The notes below the pieces were generated by a model. The model had not been told where the DNA came from and did not search any database. It saw only the letters and a list, made by a program, of their open reading frames with translations. A stretch of 64,000 nucleotides of DNA, from NCBI RefSeq assembly GCF_030518795.1, contig NZ_CP130427.1, positions 2,232,001 through 2,296,000 on the forward strand, given 5' to 3'. Below, piece by piece: positions 53,417-60,017 of the stretch. This DNA comes from Micromonospora sp. NBRC 110009 (GTDB lineage: Bacteria; Actinomycetota; Actinomycetes; Mycobacteriales; Micromonosporaceae). The translations under genes were made by a program, and so were the position numbers. Position 1 is the stretch's first letter, and the number at the start of each line of letters is the position of its first letter.

Positions 53417-53836
53417 ATGGTCATGGTCAATCTGCCCGCCGCGCGGCGGCACCACCGGTCCCCAGTCCGCTACGCCTTCGGGCTCCTCGCGGTCATCGGA
53501 GCCGCGACCGTACTCGCCATCGTGGTCCGCCACCCCGCATTCTCCTCCACCGAGCAGTTGACCGAACCCGTACCCGCTCCGGAGATCACCGTGGTCGGGG
53601 AGGGCACCGCACCGGCCACCGATCCGGAGGAGGAGCCCGGTTGGGCCGACGCGGGCGGCTTCGGCGCCGGCGCGGAACCCGCCCCGGACGGTGCCGGGGA
53701 GAGCGCGCTGGCCGACCCTGCGGGGGTACGGGACACCGAGGACATCAGCCGGTCGCTGTTCTACTCGGGGCTGCTCGGTCTCGCCATCTCGCTGGCCGGG
53801 CTGGGACTGGTCGGCACGAGACGCCGGCAGTGGTGA
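53417..53836 (+). CDS. Bitopic membrane protein, unknown function
   Basis: A 139-residue protein: basic start (LPAARRHHRSPVR), first hydrophobic segment (YAFGLLAVIGAATVLAIVV), an acidic Glu/Pro/Gly-rich outer part (about 45-105), and a C-terminal hydrophobic segment (LFYSGLLGLAISLAGLGLVG) ending TRRRQW. The end resembles a sortase-substrate sorting signal (hydrophobic span plus arginines), but no LPXTG or LAXTG precedes it, only ALADPAG and RDTEDISRS, so wall anchoring is doubtful. Start ATG 53417; ATG 53423 is equally possible. Confidence 0.55.
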   Translation: MVMVNLPAARRHHRSPVRYAFGLLAVIGAATVLAIVVRHPAFSSTEQLTEPVPAPEITVVGEGTAPATDPEEEPGWADAGGFGAGAEPAPDGAGESALADPAGVRDTEDISRSLFYSGLLGLAISLAGLGLVGTRRRQW

Positions 53837-53839
53837 CGG

Positions 53840-54565
53840 TCAGCCCGTTGCCGTGGCCGTCGGTCCCGGCGTCGGGGTGCCGGCTCCCGTGGTGGGCGCG
53901 GCCGGCTCGGCCACCACGATGGTGACCCGGTCTCCCTCGGGGATCTGCTCGCCGGCCGCCGGGTCGGTCTCGATCACCGTGCCGGCCGGCTGGTCCGAGG
54001 CGCGCGTCCGCACCTGGTAGTTCACGTCGAGCCGGTCGAGGACCGCCCGGGCCGCGGCCTCGGGCAACCCGACCAGTGGCGGCATCGCCAGCCCGGCGCT
54101 GGTCGGACTGGGCGGCGTGGTCGGCGGCGAGGTGCTCGGTGCGGTGGTGGTGGGCGCGGCGCTCGTCGCCGGGGCGCTCGTCGGCGCGGCCGAGGGCAGC
54201 GGGCCGGGCCCGGAGTTCCGCGCCGCCGCGCGGAGCGCCAGCCAGACCCCCAACCCGATCAGCGCGACCAGCACCAGCGCGAGGATGCCCAGCAGGATCG
54301 GCATCCACCAGCGGCGGCCGGCCTGCTCCTCGGCGTACCACTCGGCGCCCGGCTCGGGGTAACCGGCCGGACGGGGCGGGGGCACCCCGGCCCGTCCGGA
54401 CCAGGCCGGAGGGATCGGCGAGGTCGCCTCCGCCGGCCGCTGCCGCGCGGTGGCACCCGCGTCCGGGCGCGGCATCCGTCGGGTGGCGTCAGCGTCGCCA
54501 CCCGACGGCATGGCCCGGGTCGCATCGGCGTCCTCGGCGGGTGGCTCCTGGCGGTCGTCGCTCAT
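53840..54565 (-). CDS. Membrane protein with one extracytoplasmic PASTA domain
   Basis: A 241-residue protein. The cytoplasmic part (1-85) has repeats of DADATRAMP and DADATRRMP and a Pro-rich stretch. A transmembrane helix (MPILLGILALVLVALIGLGV) is at about 90-112. Outside are a Ser/Thr/Pro linker and a PASTA domain (about 163-222): MPPLVGLPEAAARAVLDRLD, YQVRTRASDQPAGTVIETDP and AAGEQIPEGDRVTIVV. The ATRxMP repeats have Thr in an acidic setting that kinases such as PknA/PknB could phosphorylate; this is inference. Start: ATG 54565 with AAAGGA 7 bases upstream. Confidence 0.8.
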   Translation of the reverse strand: MSDDRQEPPAEDADATRAMPSGGDADATRRMPRPDAGATARQRPAEATSPIPPAWSGRAGVPPPRPAGYPEPGAEWYAEEQAGRRWWMPILLGILALVLVALIGLGVWLALRAAARNSGPGPLPSAAPTSAPATSAAPTTTAPSTSPPTTPPSPTSAGLAMPPLVGLPEAAARAVLDRLDVNYQVRTRASDQPAGTVIETDPAAGEQIPEGDRVTIVVAEPAAPTTGAGTPTPGPTATATG

Positions 54566-54664
54566 GGCACGTCCTTTCCCCGCCGGGCCGGGCGCGCTGG
54601 CCCTCGCCGTCCACGGTATCGGTCCGGACAACCATCGGCCGGGATCAGCGCGGCGAGCCGACCG

Positions 54665-55354
54665 TCACGGGGTCGGCAGCGGGGTGGCCTCCGGGGTGGC
54701 GGCCGGCGCGTCGCCGCAGGTGAGGGCGACCGGGTCGTTCCACCGCGCCGCGGAGCCCCCGCTCGGGTCCTGCGCGGTGACCGGTCCCCGGCGACCGCTC
54801 CGGTAGCGCGGGAACAGGCCCGCCTCGACCAGGTCGTTCGCGGCGTCGCCGCAGTCCTGGGCGACCAGGTCCGGCACGGCCACGACCGGTGCCGGGCCGC
54901 TGACCCAGAGGGTCACGGTGACCCCCCGCCGCACCGGCGTACCCGGCGCGGGCGAGCTGCGCTCGACGGACCGGCCGGACCCGGTGCCGAAGACCAGCCG
55001 CCAGCCGAGCTTGCGGTCGCGCAACTGCCGGCGGGCCTCCCGGAAGTCGACGCCCACCACCTCGGGGACGGTCAGTCCCGCCGCGGTGCTGGTCCGGGTC
55101 CCGGTTGGACGCTCCGACGCCGGAGTGGACACCGCTCCGGTCGGCGTATCGCCGGTCGTTGCCGGCAACGTACTGGCCGCCGTCACCGGGGACCCGGGAG
55201 CGTCCGGCTCTCCGGCGAGCAGCCAGCCGCCGCTCGCCCCGATCACGGCCAGCAGGACCACCGCCAGGCCACCGCCGAGGAGCAGCCTCGTCCGATCCGG
55301 CCCCGGGTCGTCGTGCAACCCGGGCCGCCCGTCCGGGAACCCGTCGTCCGTCAT
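54665..55354 (-). CDS. Membrane protein with PASTA-like domains
   Basis: A 229-residue protein. A short acidic cytoplasmic part (1-24), one transmembrane helix (LLLGGGLAVVLLAVIGASGG) and a Thr/Pro-rich linker to about 95. One PASTA domain is clear at about 97-157 (VPEVVGVDFREARRQLRDRK, FGTGSGRSVERSSPAPGTPV, TVTLWVSGP); a second, weaker one at about 160-220 (VPDLVAQDCGDAANDLVEAG, VTAQDPSGGSAARWNDPVAL) carries two cysteines. Start: ATG 55354. It lies 99 bases upstream of the other PASTA gene and in the same direction, probably one transcript. Both lack kinase domains. Confidence 0.75.
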   Translation of the reverse strand: MTDDGFPDGRPGLHDDPGPDRTRLLLGGGLAVVLLAVIGASGGWLLAGEPDAPGSPVTAASTLPATTGDTPTGAVSTPASERPTGTRTSTAAGLTVPEVVGVDFREARRQLRDRKLGWRLVFGTGSGRSVERSSPAPGTPVRRGVTVTLWVSGPAPVVAVPDLVAQDCGDAANDLVEAGLFPRYRSGRRGPVTAQDPSGGSAARWNDPVALTCGDAPAATPEATPLPTP

Positions 55355-55470
55355 CGCGTCCACCGCCCCAGTCCCCGGCGACCGTACCCGCCGCCACCAA
55401 GCCGTCACGGCGCGGAGGAGCCTGCCGTCAAGACTCGCCGCGCCGACCCTGGGACGCTACGCTCCCCGGC

Positions 55471-56820
55471 ATGGCCAGACGGGGCTGGGGAGCATCGATC
55501 GCCACCGCGCTCGGCGTAGCCGCCGGCGCCGGGGCGGCTCAGCTGGGCTTCGGCTACGGCCTGGGCATCATCAACTGGACGCCGCCCGGCGGCGCGCCGG
55601 GTGAGGCGGCCTGGGCGGCGAGCCTCGCCTGGGCCACCTGGATCTCGGCCACCTCGGTGGTGGCCGGTGCGGTCTGCGCCCACCGGTTGCGCGGCGACGA
55701 CGACGAGCCGGGCCCGACGCTCCGGCACCTCACGCTGGCCGTCGCGGCCGGGGTCGGCGCGGTGATCACGGTGCTGCTGGTCGCCGTACCGGCCCGCGCC
55801 GCACGGGTGCCGGACACCTTCTCCCCGCAGACCGTCGCCGCCGGGTACGCCGCCGTCGGGCTGCTCATCGGGCTGCTGTTGGCGATCTGGGCGCTGCACT
55901 CCCGGGCCGCCGCCGGCAATCTCGTCGCCACCAGCGGCTGGCTCTGGCTGCTCGCCGTGGTGTCGGTCGTGGACGGAGTGCTCTCCGGCCGCGGCCTGGG
56001 CACCGCACAGCTCGGCATCTGGCAGATCAGCGCGGACAGCGAGCGCTACTGGATCCGGGACTACTTCTACTGGCCGGGCGCCCTGCTCGCGATGGGCTCC
56101 GCGGTGGTGATCGGCGCGCTGGCCGCCCGGGGTGCCGCCCGGACGCCGGAGCGGCGGGTCGGCGCGGCCGCCTCCGGGGCGGCCGGGCCGATCCTCGTCG
56201 CGCTGGGCTACCTGCTGGCCGTGCCGAGGCTCGCAGCGATCTCGCCCGAACAGATGTCGGCCCACCTGGTCGCCCCGTACGCGGTGATCGCCGGGATCGG
56301 CGGCTCGGTCCTGGTCGCCGCGCTGGCCCAGCGGGCCGAACGCCGAGCCGCCGAGCGCGTCGACGTGCCGCTGCCCCGGCAGGGCACCGCCGAGCCGGAC
56401 GACCCTTCCGGCCGCCCGGCGGGCCAGCCGGCCGCCGGGGCACCGGAGGCCGGCGACACCGGGCCGGTGGCGGCGAAGCCGGCGGCCGGCTGGCGGCTCT
56501 TCGGGCGACGGTCCGGCGGGACCGGGTCGGCGGAGGCGGCCACCGCGCCCGTACCACTGAATGACGCGGACGCGGAGCCGCCCGCCCAGGGCGAGAAGCT
56601 GACGGCGGCGGAGCCGAGCAGCGGCGTGGCGCCGCGGGCGCGCGCCACCGGCGGCCGCAGTCGGGCCGTCCCCCCGCAGCGGAAGCCCTCGGACCAGCCG
56701 GCCTTCAGCGACGAAACCGGCGACGCCTCCGACGCCGCGCCGACGGGGGCCGGAACCGGTCCGGGGAGCGACGCGACGGGGCCGGGCACCGGGCCGAAGG
56801 CGCGCCGCCGCGGTCGCTGA
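55471..56820 (+). CDS. Polytopic membrane protein with a disordered C-terminus
   Basis: A 449-residue protein. Residues 1-290 hold about seven hydrophobic segments (ASIATALGVAAGAGAAQLGF, ATWISATSVVAGAVCAHRLR, LAVAAGVGAVITVLLVAVPA, VAAGYAAVGLLIGLLLAIWA, WLWLLAVVSVVDGVLSG, LLAMGSAVVIGALAARGAAR, PYAVIAGIGGSVLVAALAQR). From about 300 on it is Pro/Ala/Glu-rich and basic at the end (KARRRGR). The family is not recognised; it resembles membrane proteins conserved near the origin in Micromonosporaceae. A TACGCT -10 nine bases before ATG 55471 suggests a leaderless transcript. Confidence 0.7.
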   Translation: MARRGWGASIATALGVAAGAGAAQLGFGYGLGIINWTPPGGAPGEAAWAASLAWATWISATSVVAGAVCAHRLRGDDDEPGPTLRHLTLAVAAGVGAVITVLLVAVPARAARVPDTFSPQTVAAGYAAVGLLIGLLLAIWALHSRAAAGNLVATSGWLWLLAVVSVVDGVLSGRGLGTAQLGIWQISADSERYWIRDYFYWPGALLAMGSAVVIGALAARGAARTPERRVGAAASGAAGPILVALGYLLAVPRLAAISPEQMSAHLVAPYAVIAGIGGSVLVAALAQRAERRAAERVDVPLPRQGTAEPDDPSGRPAGQPAAGAPEAGDTGPVAAKPAAGWRLFGRRSGGTGSAEAATAPVPLNDADAEPPAQGEKLTAAEPSSGVAPRARATGGRSRAVPPQRKPSDQPAFSDETGDASDAAPTGAGTGPGSDATGPGTGPKARRRGR

Positions 56821-56842
56821 CACCGCCCTCCGGTCGTTCGGC

Positions 56843-58321
56843 TCAGTCCACCGGCCAGGTGTGCACCGGCTCGTTGCTGCGCTGGAGTTCGGCGTAGCGC
56901 TGGAGCATGTGATGCAGCGCCGCGTCCCGGTCCAGGCCCCGGTGCCGCTCGGCCGCCCAGACCGCCTCGGTCTGCCACACCGCCCCGTTCCGGCCGGTAC
57001 GGCACCGCTGCTCGATCACCCCGAGCAGGCGGTCCCGCTCGGCCGGGGCGACGCCGAACCGGTCCAGGCCCCGCGCGGCCGTGGGCAGCAGCACATCGAG
57101 CACGAGCGTGGTCACCGGCACGTCGCCCAGCCGGGGCCAGTGCAGCACCGCGTTCATGCCCCGGCGGGCGGCGGCGTGGAAGTTCTCCTCGGCGGAGCTG
57201 AAGGTGAGTTGGCTCCAGATCGGCCGGTCCGCCTCGGCCAGGCCACGGGCCAGTCCGAAGTAGAAGGCGGCATTCGCCAGCATGTCCACCACGGTCGGCC
57301 CGGCCGGCAGCACCCGGTTCTCCACGCGCAGGTGGGGACGGCCGCCCATGATGTCGTAGACGGGCCGGTTCCACCGGTAGACGGTGCCGTTGTGCAGGCG
57401 CAGCTCGGCCAGCTCGGGCACCCCGCCGGCGTGCAGCACCTCCACCGGGTCCTCGTCCTCGACGATCGGCAGCAGCGGCGGGAAGTAGCGGACGTTCTCC
57501 TCGAAGAGGTCGAAGATCGAGGTGATCCAGCGCTCCCCGAACCACACCCGGGGGCGTACGCCCTGGGCCTTGAGCTCGTCCGGGCGGGTGTCGGTGGCCT
57601 GCTCGAACAGGGCGATCCGGGTCTCCGCCCAGAGCTGGCGGCCGTAGAGGAAAGGCGAGTTGGCCCCGACCGCCACCTGCACCCCGGCGATGGCCTGGGA
57701 CGCGTTCCAGTAGTCGGCGAAGCTGTCCGGCGCGACCTGGAGATGGAACTGGAGGCTGGTGCAGGCGGACTCCGGGGCGATCGAGTCGTTGTGCGTCTGG
57801 AGGCGCTCGACACCCCGGATGTCCAGCTCGATGTCCTCGCCCCGGGCGCCGACGATCTGGTCGTTGAGCACCCGGTAGCGCTCGTTGGTGGAGAGGTTGT
57901 CGACGACCAGGTGGCGCTCGGTGAGGGTGGGCAGGATGCCGACCATCACGATCTTGGCGTCGGACTTGGCGGCGCGCTCGTCGGCGCGGCTGAGGCTGCT
58001 GCGCAGGTCCTGCTCGTAGTCGGCGAAGCCGGTGCCCTCGATCAGCCGGGGCGAGGCGTTCAGCTCCAGGTTGAACTGCCCCAGCTCGGTCTGGAAGAGC
58101 GGGTCGGCGATGTCGGCGAGGATCTGCTCGTTGCGCATGGCCGGCTCGGCCGCCGAGTCGACCAGGTTGAGCTCGATCTCCAGCCCGGTCATCGGACGAT
58201 CGGCGTCGAAGCCGAAGTCGTCCAGCATCAGCGCGAAGACGTCCAGGCACCGCCGGACCTTCTGCCGGTAGCGGACCCGGTCCTCCCGGGAGAAGGCGCC
58301 CTGCTCGACGTCTCTACCCAT
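56843..58321 (-). CDS. GCS2-family glutamate-cysteine ligase-like protein
   Basis: A 492-residue carboxylate-amine ligase of the GCS2 group. MTGLEIELNLVDSAAEPAMR and LGQFNLELNASPRLIEGTGF are the first metal/ATP blocks (E-x-E pattern), RLQTHNDSIAPESACTSLQF and HLQVAPDSFADYWNASQAIA the substrate region, and GGRPHLRVENRVLPAGPTVV the conserved R-x-E-N-R motif. Such enzymes make gamma-glutamyl amides; EgtA-type relatives serve ergothioneine synthesis, but no egt genes are adjacent. Start: ATG 58321 with GGGAGG 5 bases upstream; an in-frame extension to 58345 includes the ribosome site. Confidence 0.88.
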   Translation of the reverse strand: MGRDVEQGAFSREDRVRYRQKVRRCLDVFALMLDDFGFDADRPMTGLEIELNLVDSAAEPAMRNEQILADIADPLFQTELGQFNLELNASPRLIEGTGFADYEQDLRSSLSRADERAAKSDAKIVMVGILPTLTERHLVVDNLSTNERYRVLNDQIVGARGEDIELDIRGVERLQTHNDSIAPESACTSLQFHLQVAPDSFADYWNASQAIAGVQVAVGANSPFLYGRQLWAETRIALFEQATDTRPDELKAQGVRPRVWFGERWITSIFDLFEENVRYFPPLLPIVEDEDPVEVLHAGGVPELAELRLHNGTVYRWNRPVYDIMGGRPHLRVENRVLPAGPTVVDMLANAAFYFGLARGLAEADRPIWSQLTFSSAEENFHAAARRGMNAVLHWPRLGDVPVTTLVLDVLLPTAARGLDRFGVAPAERDRLLGVIEQRCRTGRNGAVWQTEAVWAAERHRGLDRDAALHHMLQRYAELQRSNEPVHTWPVD

Positions 58322-58516
58322 CTGTCCTCCCGGCGCGAAGCGCAACGGAACCGTTTCGTTCCGGAACGCATTGTGAAGCCCTTACGTTAAGTGCGCCCGG
58401 CCCACCGAAACCAGAGGGCCGGGCGTAGGTCTGCTCTCCTACCCAGCCGCCACCCGCAACACCACGGGTGACCGACGAACCGGACGTGACAATTCGCACC
58501 TGCCCGGAGACGCCGA

Positions 58517-58552
58517 ACGGGCCCGCGCCGTCGGTTGACGGCACGGGCCCGT
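58517..58552 (-). terminator. Hairpin after the YceI gene
   Basis: A 16-position stem with one mismatch: 58517-58532 (ACGGGCCCGCGCCGTC) against 58537-58552, loop GGTT. It is 18 bases past the yceI stop. Confidence 0.7.
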
Positions 58553-58569
58553 GGGGCCGTACGGGGAGA

Positions 58570-59151
58570 TCAGGCCTGGCGGATGGCCTCGCCCTCGATC
58601 TCGATCTTGATCTTCTTGCCGACCAGGACGCCGCCGGTCTCCAGCGCGACGTTCCAGGTGAGGCCGAACTCCTCGCGGTCGATCTCGGTGCTGGCGGAGA
58701 AGCCGAAGATGTCCTGGCCGAACGGGCTGCGGCCGACGCCCTCGAACTCGACCTCCAGGTCGACCGGGCGGGTGACATCCTTGATGGTCAGCTCGCCGGA
58801 GAGGATGAACTGACTACCCTTCCGGGACTTCACGCCGGTGCTGCGGAACTCCAGGGTCGGGAACTTCTCCACGTCCAGGAAGTCCCCGCTGCGCAGGTGC
58901 GCGTCGCGATCGGCCATCGCGGTGTGGATGCTGGCCGCCTGGATGGTGGCGGTGACGGAGGACTGCATCGGGTCCTCCGCGACGGTGACGGTGGCGGTCG
59001 CCTCGCCGAACTCACCGCGAACCTTGCTGACCATCATGTGCCGGGCGACGAACCCGACGCGCTTGTGAGCGGCGTCCAGCAGGTAGGTGCCGGCGGCCGG
59101 GATGGTGAGGCCGTCCCAGTCGCGGGTAACCGCTTCGGTGCTGCTGGTCAT
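58570..59151 (-). CDS. YceI-family protein
   Basis: A 193-residue lipocalin-like protein: GTYLLDAAHKRVGFVARHMM, VSKVRGEFGEATATVTVAED, SSVTATIQAASIHTAMADRD, HLRSGDFLDVEKFPTLEFRS and GELTIKDVTRPVDLEVEFEG, all standard YceI blocks. The family binds isoprenoid lipids in a barrel. It has no signal peptide, so this copy is cytoplasmic. Start: ATG 59151 with GGAGG 8 bases upstream; longer frames to 59358 run across the divergent regulator. The MarR gene is divergent and probably represses it through repeats in the 102-base spacer. Confidence 0.92.
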   Translation of the reverse strand: MTSSTEAVTRDWDGLTIPAAGTYLLDAAHKRVGFVARHMMVSKVRGEFGEATATVTVAEDPMQSSVTATIQAASIHTAMADRDAHLRSGDFLDVEKFPTLEFRSTGVKSRKGSQFILSGELTIKDVTRPVDLEVEFEGVGRSPFGQDIFGFSASTEIDREEFGLTWNVALETGGVLVGKKIKIEIEGEAIRQA

Positions 59152-59170
59152 GGTGCTGTCCTCCAGGGGA

Positions 59171-59201
59171 GATTGATTGAGTAGCCCAACGACTGACTGA
59201 G
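59171..59201. promoter_or_regulatory. Direct repeats in the yceI-marR spacer
   Basis: GATTGATTGAG (59171-59181) and GACTGACTGAG (59191-59201) are direct repeats 20 bases apart, two helical turns, placed just downstream of the yceI -10 (59204-59209). This is a fitting site for the divergently encoded MarR protein. Confidence 0.45.
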
Positions 59202-59203
59202 CA

Positions 59204-59234
59204 ACTATAGGCACAGCAATATTCCCTGTGTCAA
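59204..59234 (-). promoter_or_regulatory. yceI promoter
   Basis: On the minus strand TTGACA (59229-59234) and TATAGT (59204-59209) form good -35 and -10 hexamers with a 19-base spacer. The AT-rich sequence is unusual for the region. Confidence 0.55.
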
Positions 59235-59253
59235 GTACTGCTAGGATGGCGAT

Positions 59254-59763
59254 GTGAACCAGAACGTGTTCGACGACCCGCGGATCACCGCCATCGGCCT
59301 CCTCTTCGAGGCGAGTGCCGGGCTGTCGGCCCGGTTCGCCGCCCAGCTCGAGGAGCACGCACTCTCCCCGGTCGAGTTCGAGGTGCTGATGCGGCTCGCC
59401 CGGTCACCCGGCAACCAGCTGCGGATGACCGATCTCGCGGCACAGACCTCCCTCTCCACCAGCGGGGTGACCCGGGTGGTCGACCGGATGGAGCGCGACG
59501 GCCTGCTCCGCCGCCGGGCCTGCCCCAACGACCGGCGCAGCTCGTACGCGGTGGTGACCGCCGCCGGCCTGACCCGTCTCGACGAGACCCTGCCGGGCCA
59601 CCTGCAGATCATCGAGCAGTGGTTCACCGGCCAACTCGACCCGGCCGCCCTGGCGGCCCTCCTCGACGGGCTGCGCCGGGTCCGCGACGCGGTCCACCCG
59701 GGCGCAACCGCCGGGAGCACGGACGCCGACCCGCACGCCCAGCCGGCCGCCACCGACTGCTGA
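59254..59763 (+). CDS. MarR-family transcriptional regulator
   Basis: A 169-residue winged-helix protein: FEVLMRLARSPGNQLRMTDL, AAQTSLSTSGVTRVVDRMER (recognition helix), DGLLRRRACPNDRRSSYAVV (wing with the D-x-R-S-x-x-V pattern) and TAAGLTRLDETLPGHLQIIE. It is a dimeric repressor-type MarR. GTG 59254 follows AGGA at 7 bases. The closest target is the divergent yceI promoter with its direct repeats. The tail (about 150-169) is disordered. Confidence 0.92.
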   Translation: MNQNVFDDPRITAIGLLFEASAGLSARFAAQLEEHALSPVEFEVLMRLARSPGNQLRMTDLAAQTSLSTSGVTRVVDRMERDGLLRRRACPNDRRSSYAVVTAAGLTRLDETLPGHLQIIEQWFTGQLDPAALAALLDGLRRVRDAVHPGATAGSTDADPHAQPAATDC

Positions 59764-59914
59764 CCCGACGGGCCGGAGTCCGCCGGCCGGCCTACCGACC
59801 GGTCACCGGCAGAATGACCGGCAGAACCGGCCCAGTACCGGTGCATAAGCCCGCAAAAACGGCCAAACCGCGCCGGCGCCCTGGATAGGCTTCGCGGCGA
59901 GCGGGGGGCGCACC

Positions 59915-59980
59915 GGGGGGTGCCGGCGCGAGCGATGAGCGAGGGGCAACACAGGGGGCTTCTTCGCTCGCGCCACCCCC
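59915..59980. terminator. Long inverted repeat between MarR and STAND genes
   Basis: GGCGCGAGCGA (59925-59935) pairs with TCGCTCGCGCC (59964-59974); after a 2-base bulge the stem extends through GGGGTG (left) and CACCCC (right). It sits in the 254-base gap between two convergent genes and probably terminates both. Confidence 0.6.
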
Positions 59981-60017
59981 GCTCCCCTCGCCGATCAGGC
60001 CGGAGACCCGGGCGGGA

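Noticed and set aside
53417..53836. Sortase substrate status of the bitopic protein
   Set aside because: The C-terminal hydrophobic span and arginines look like a sorting signal, but there is no LPXTG or LAXTG motif before the span.
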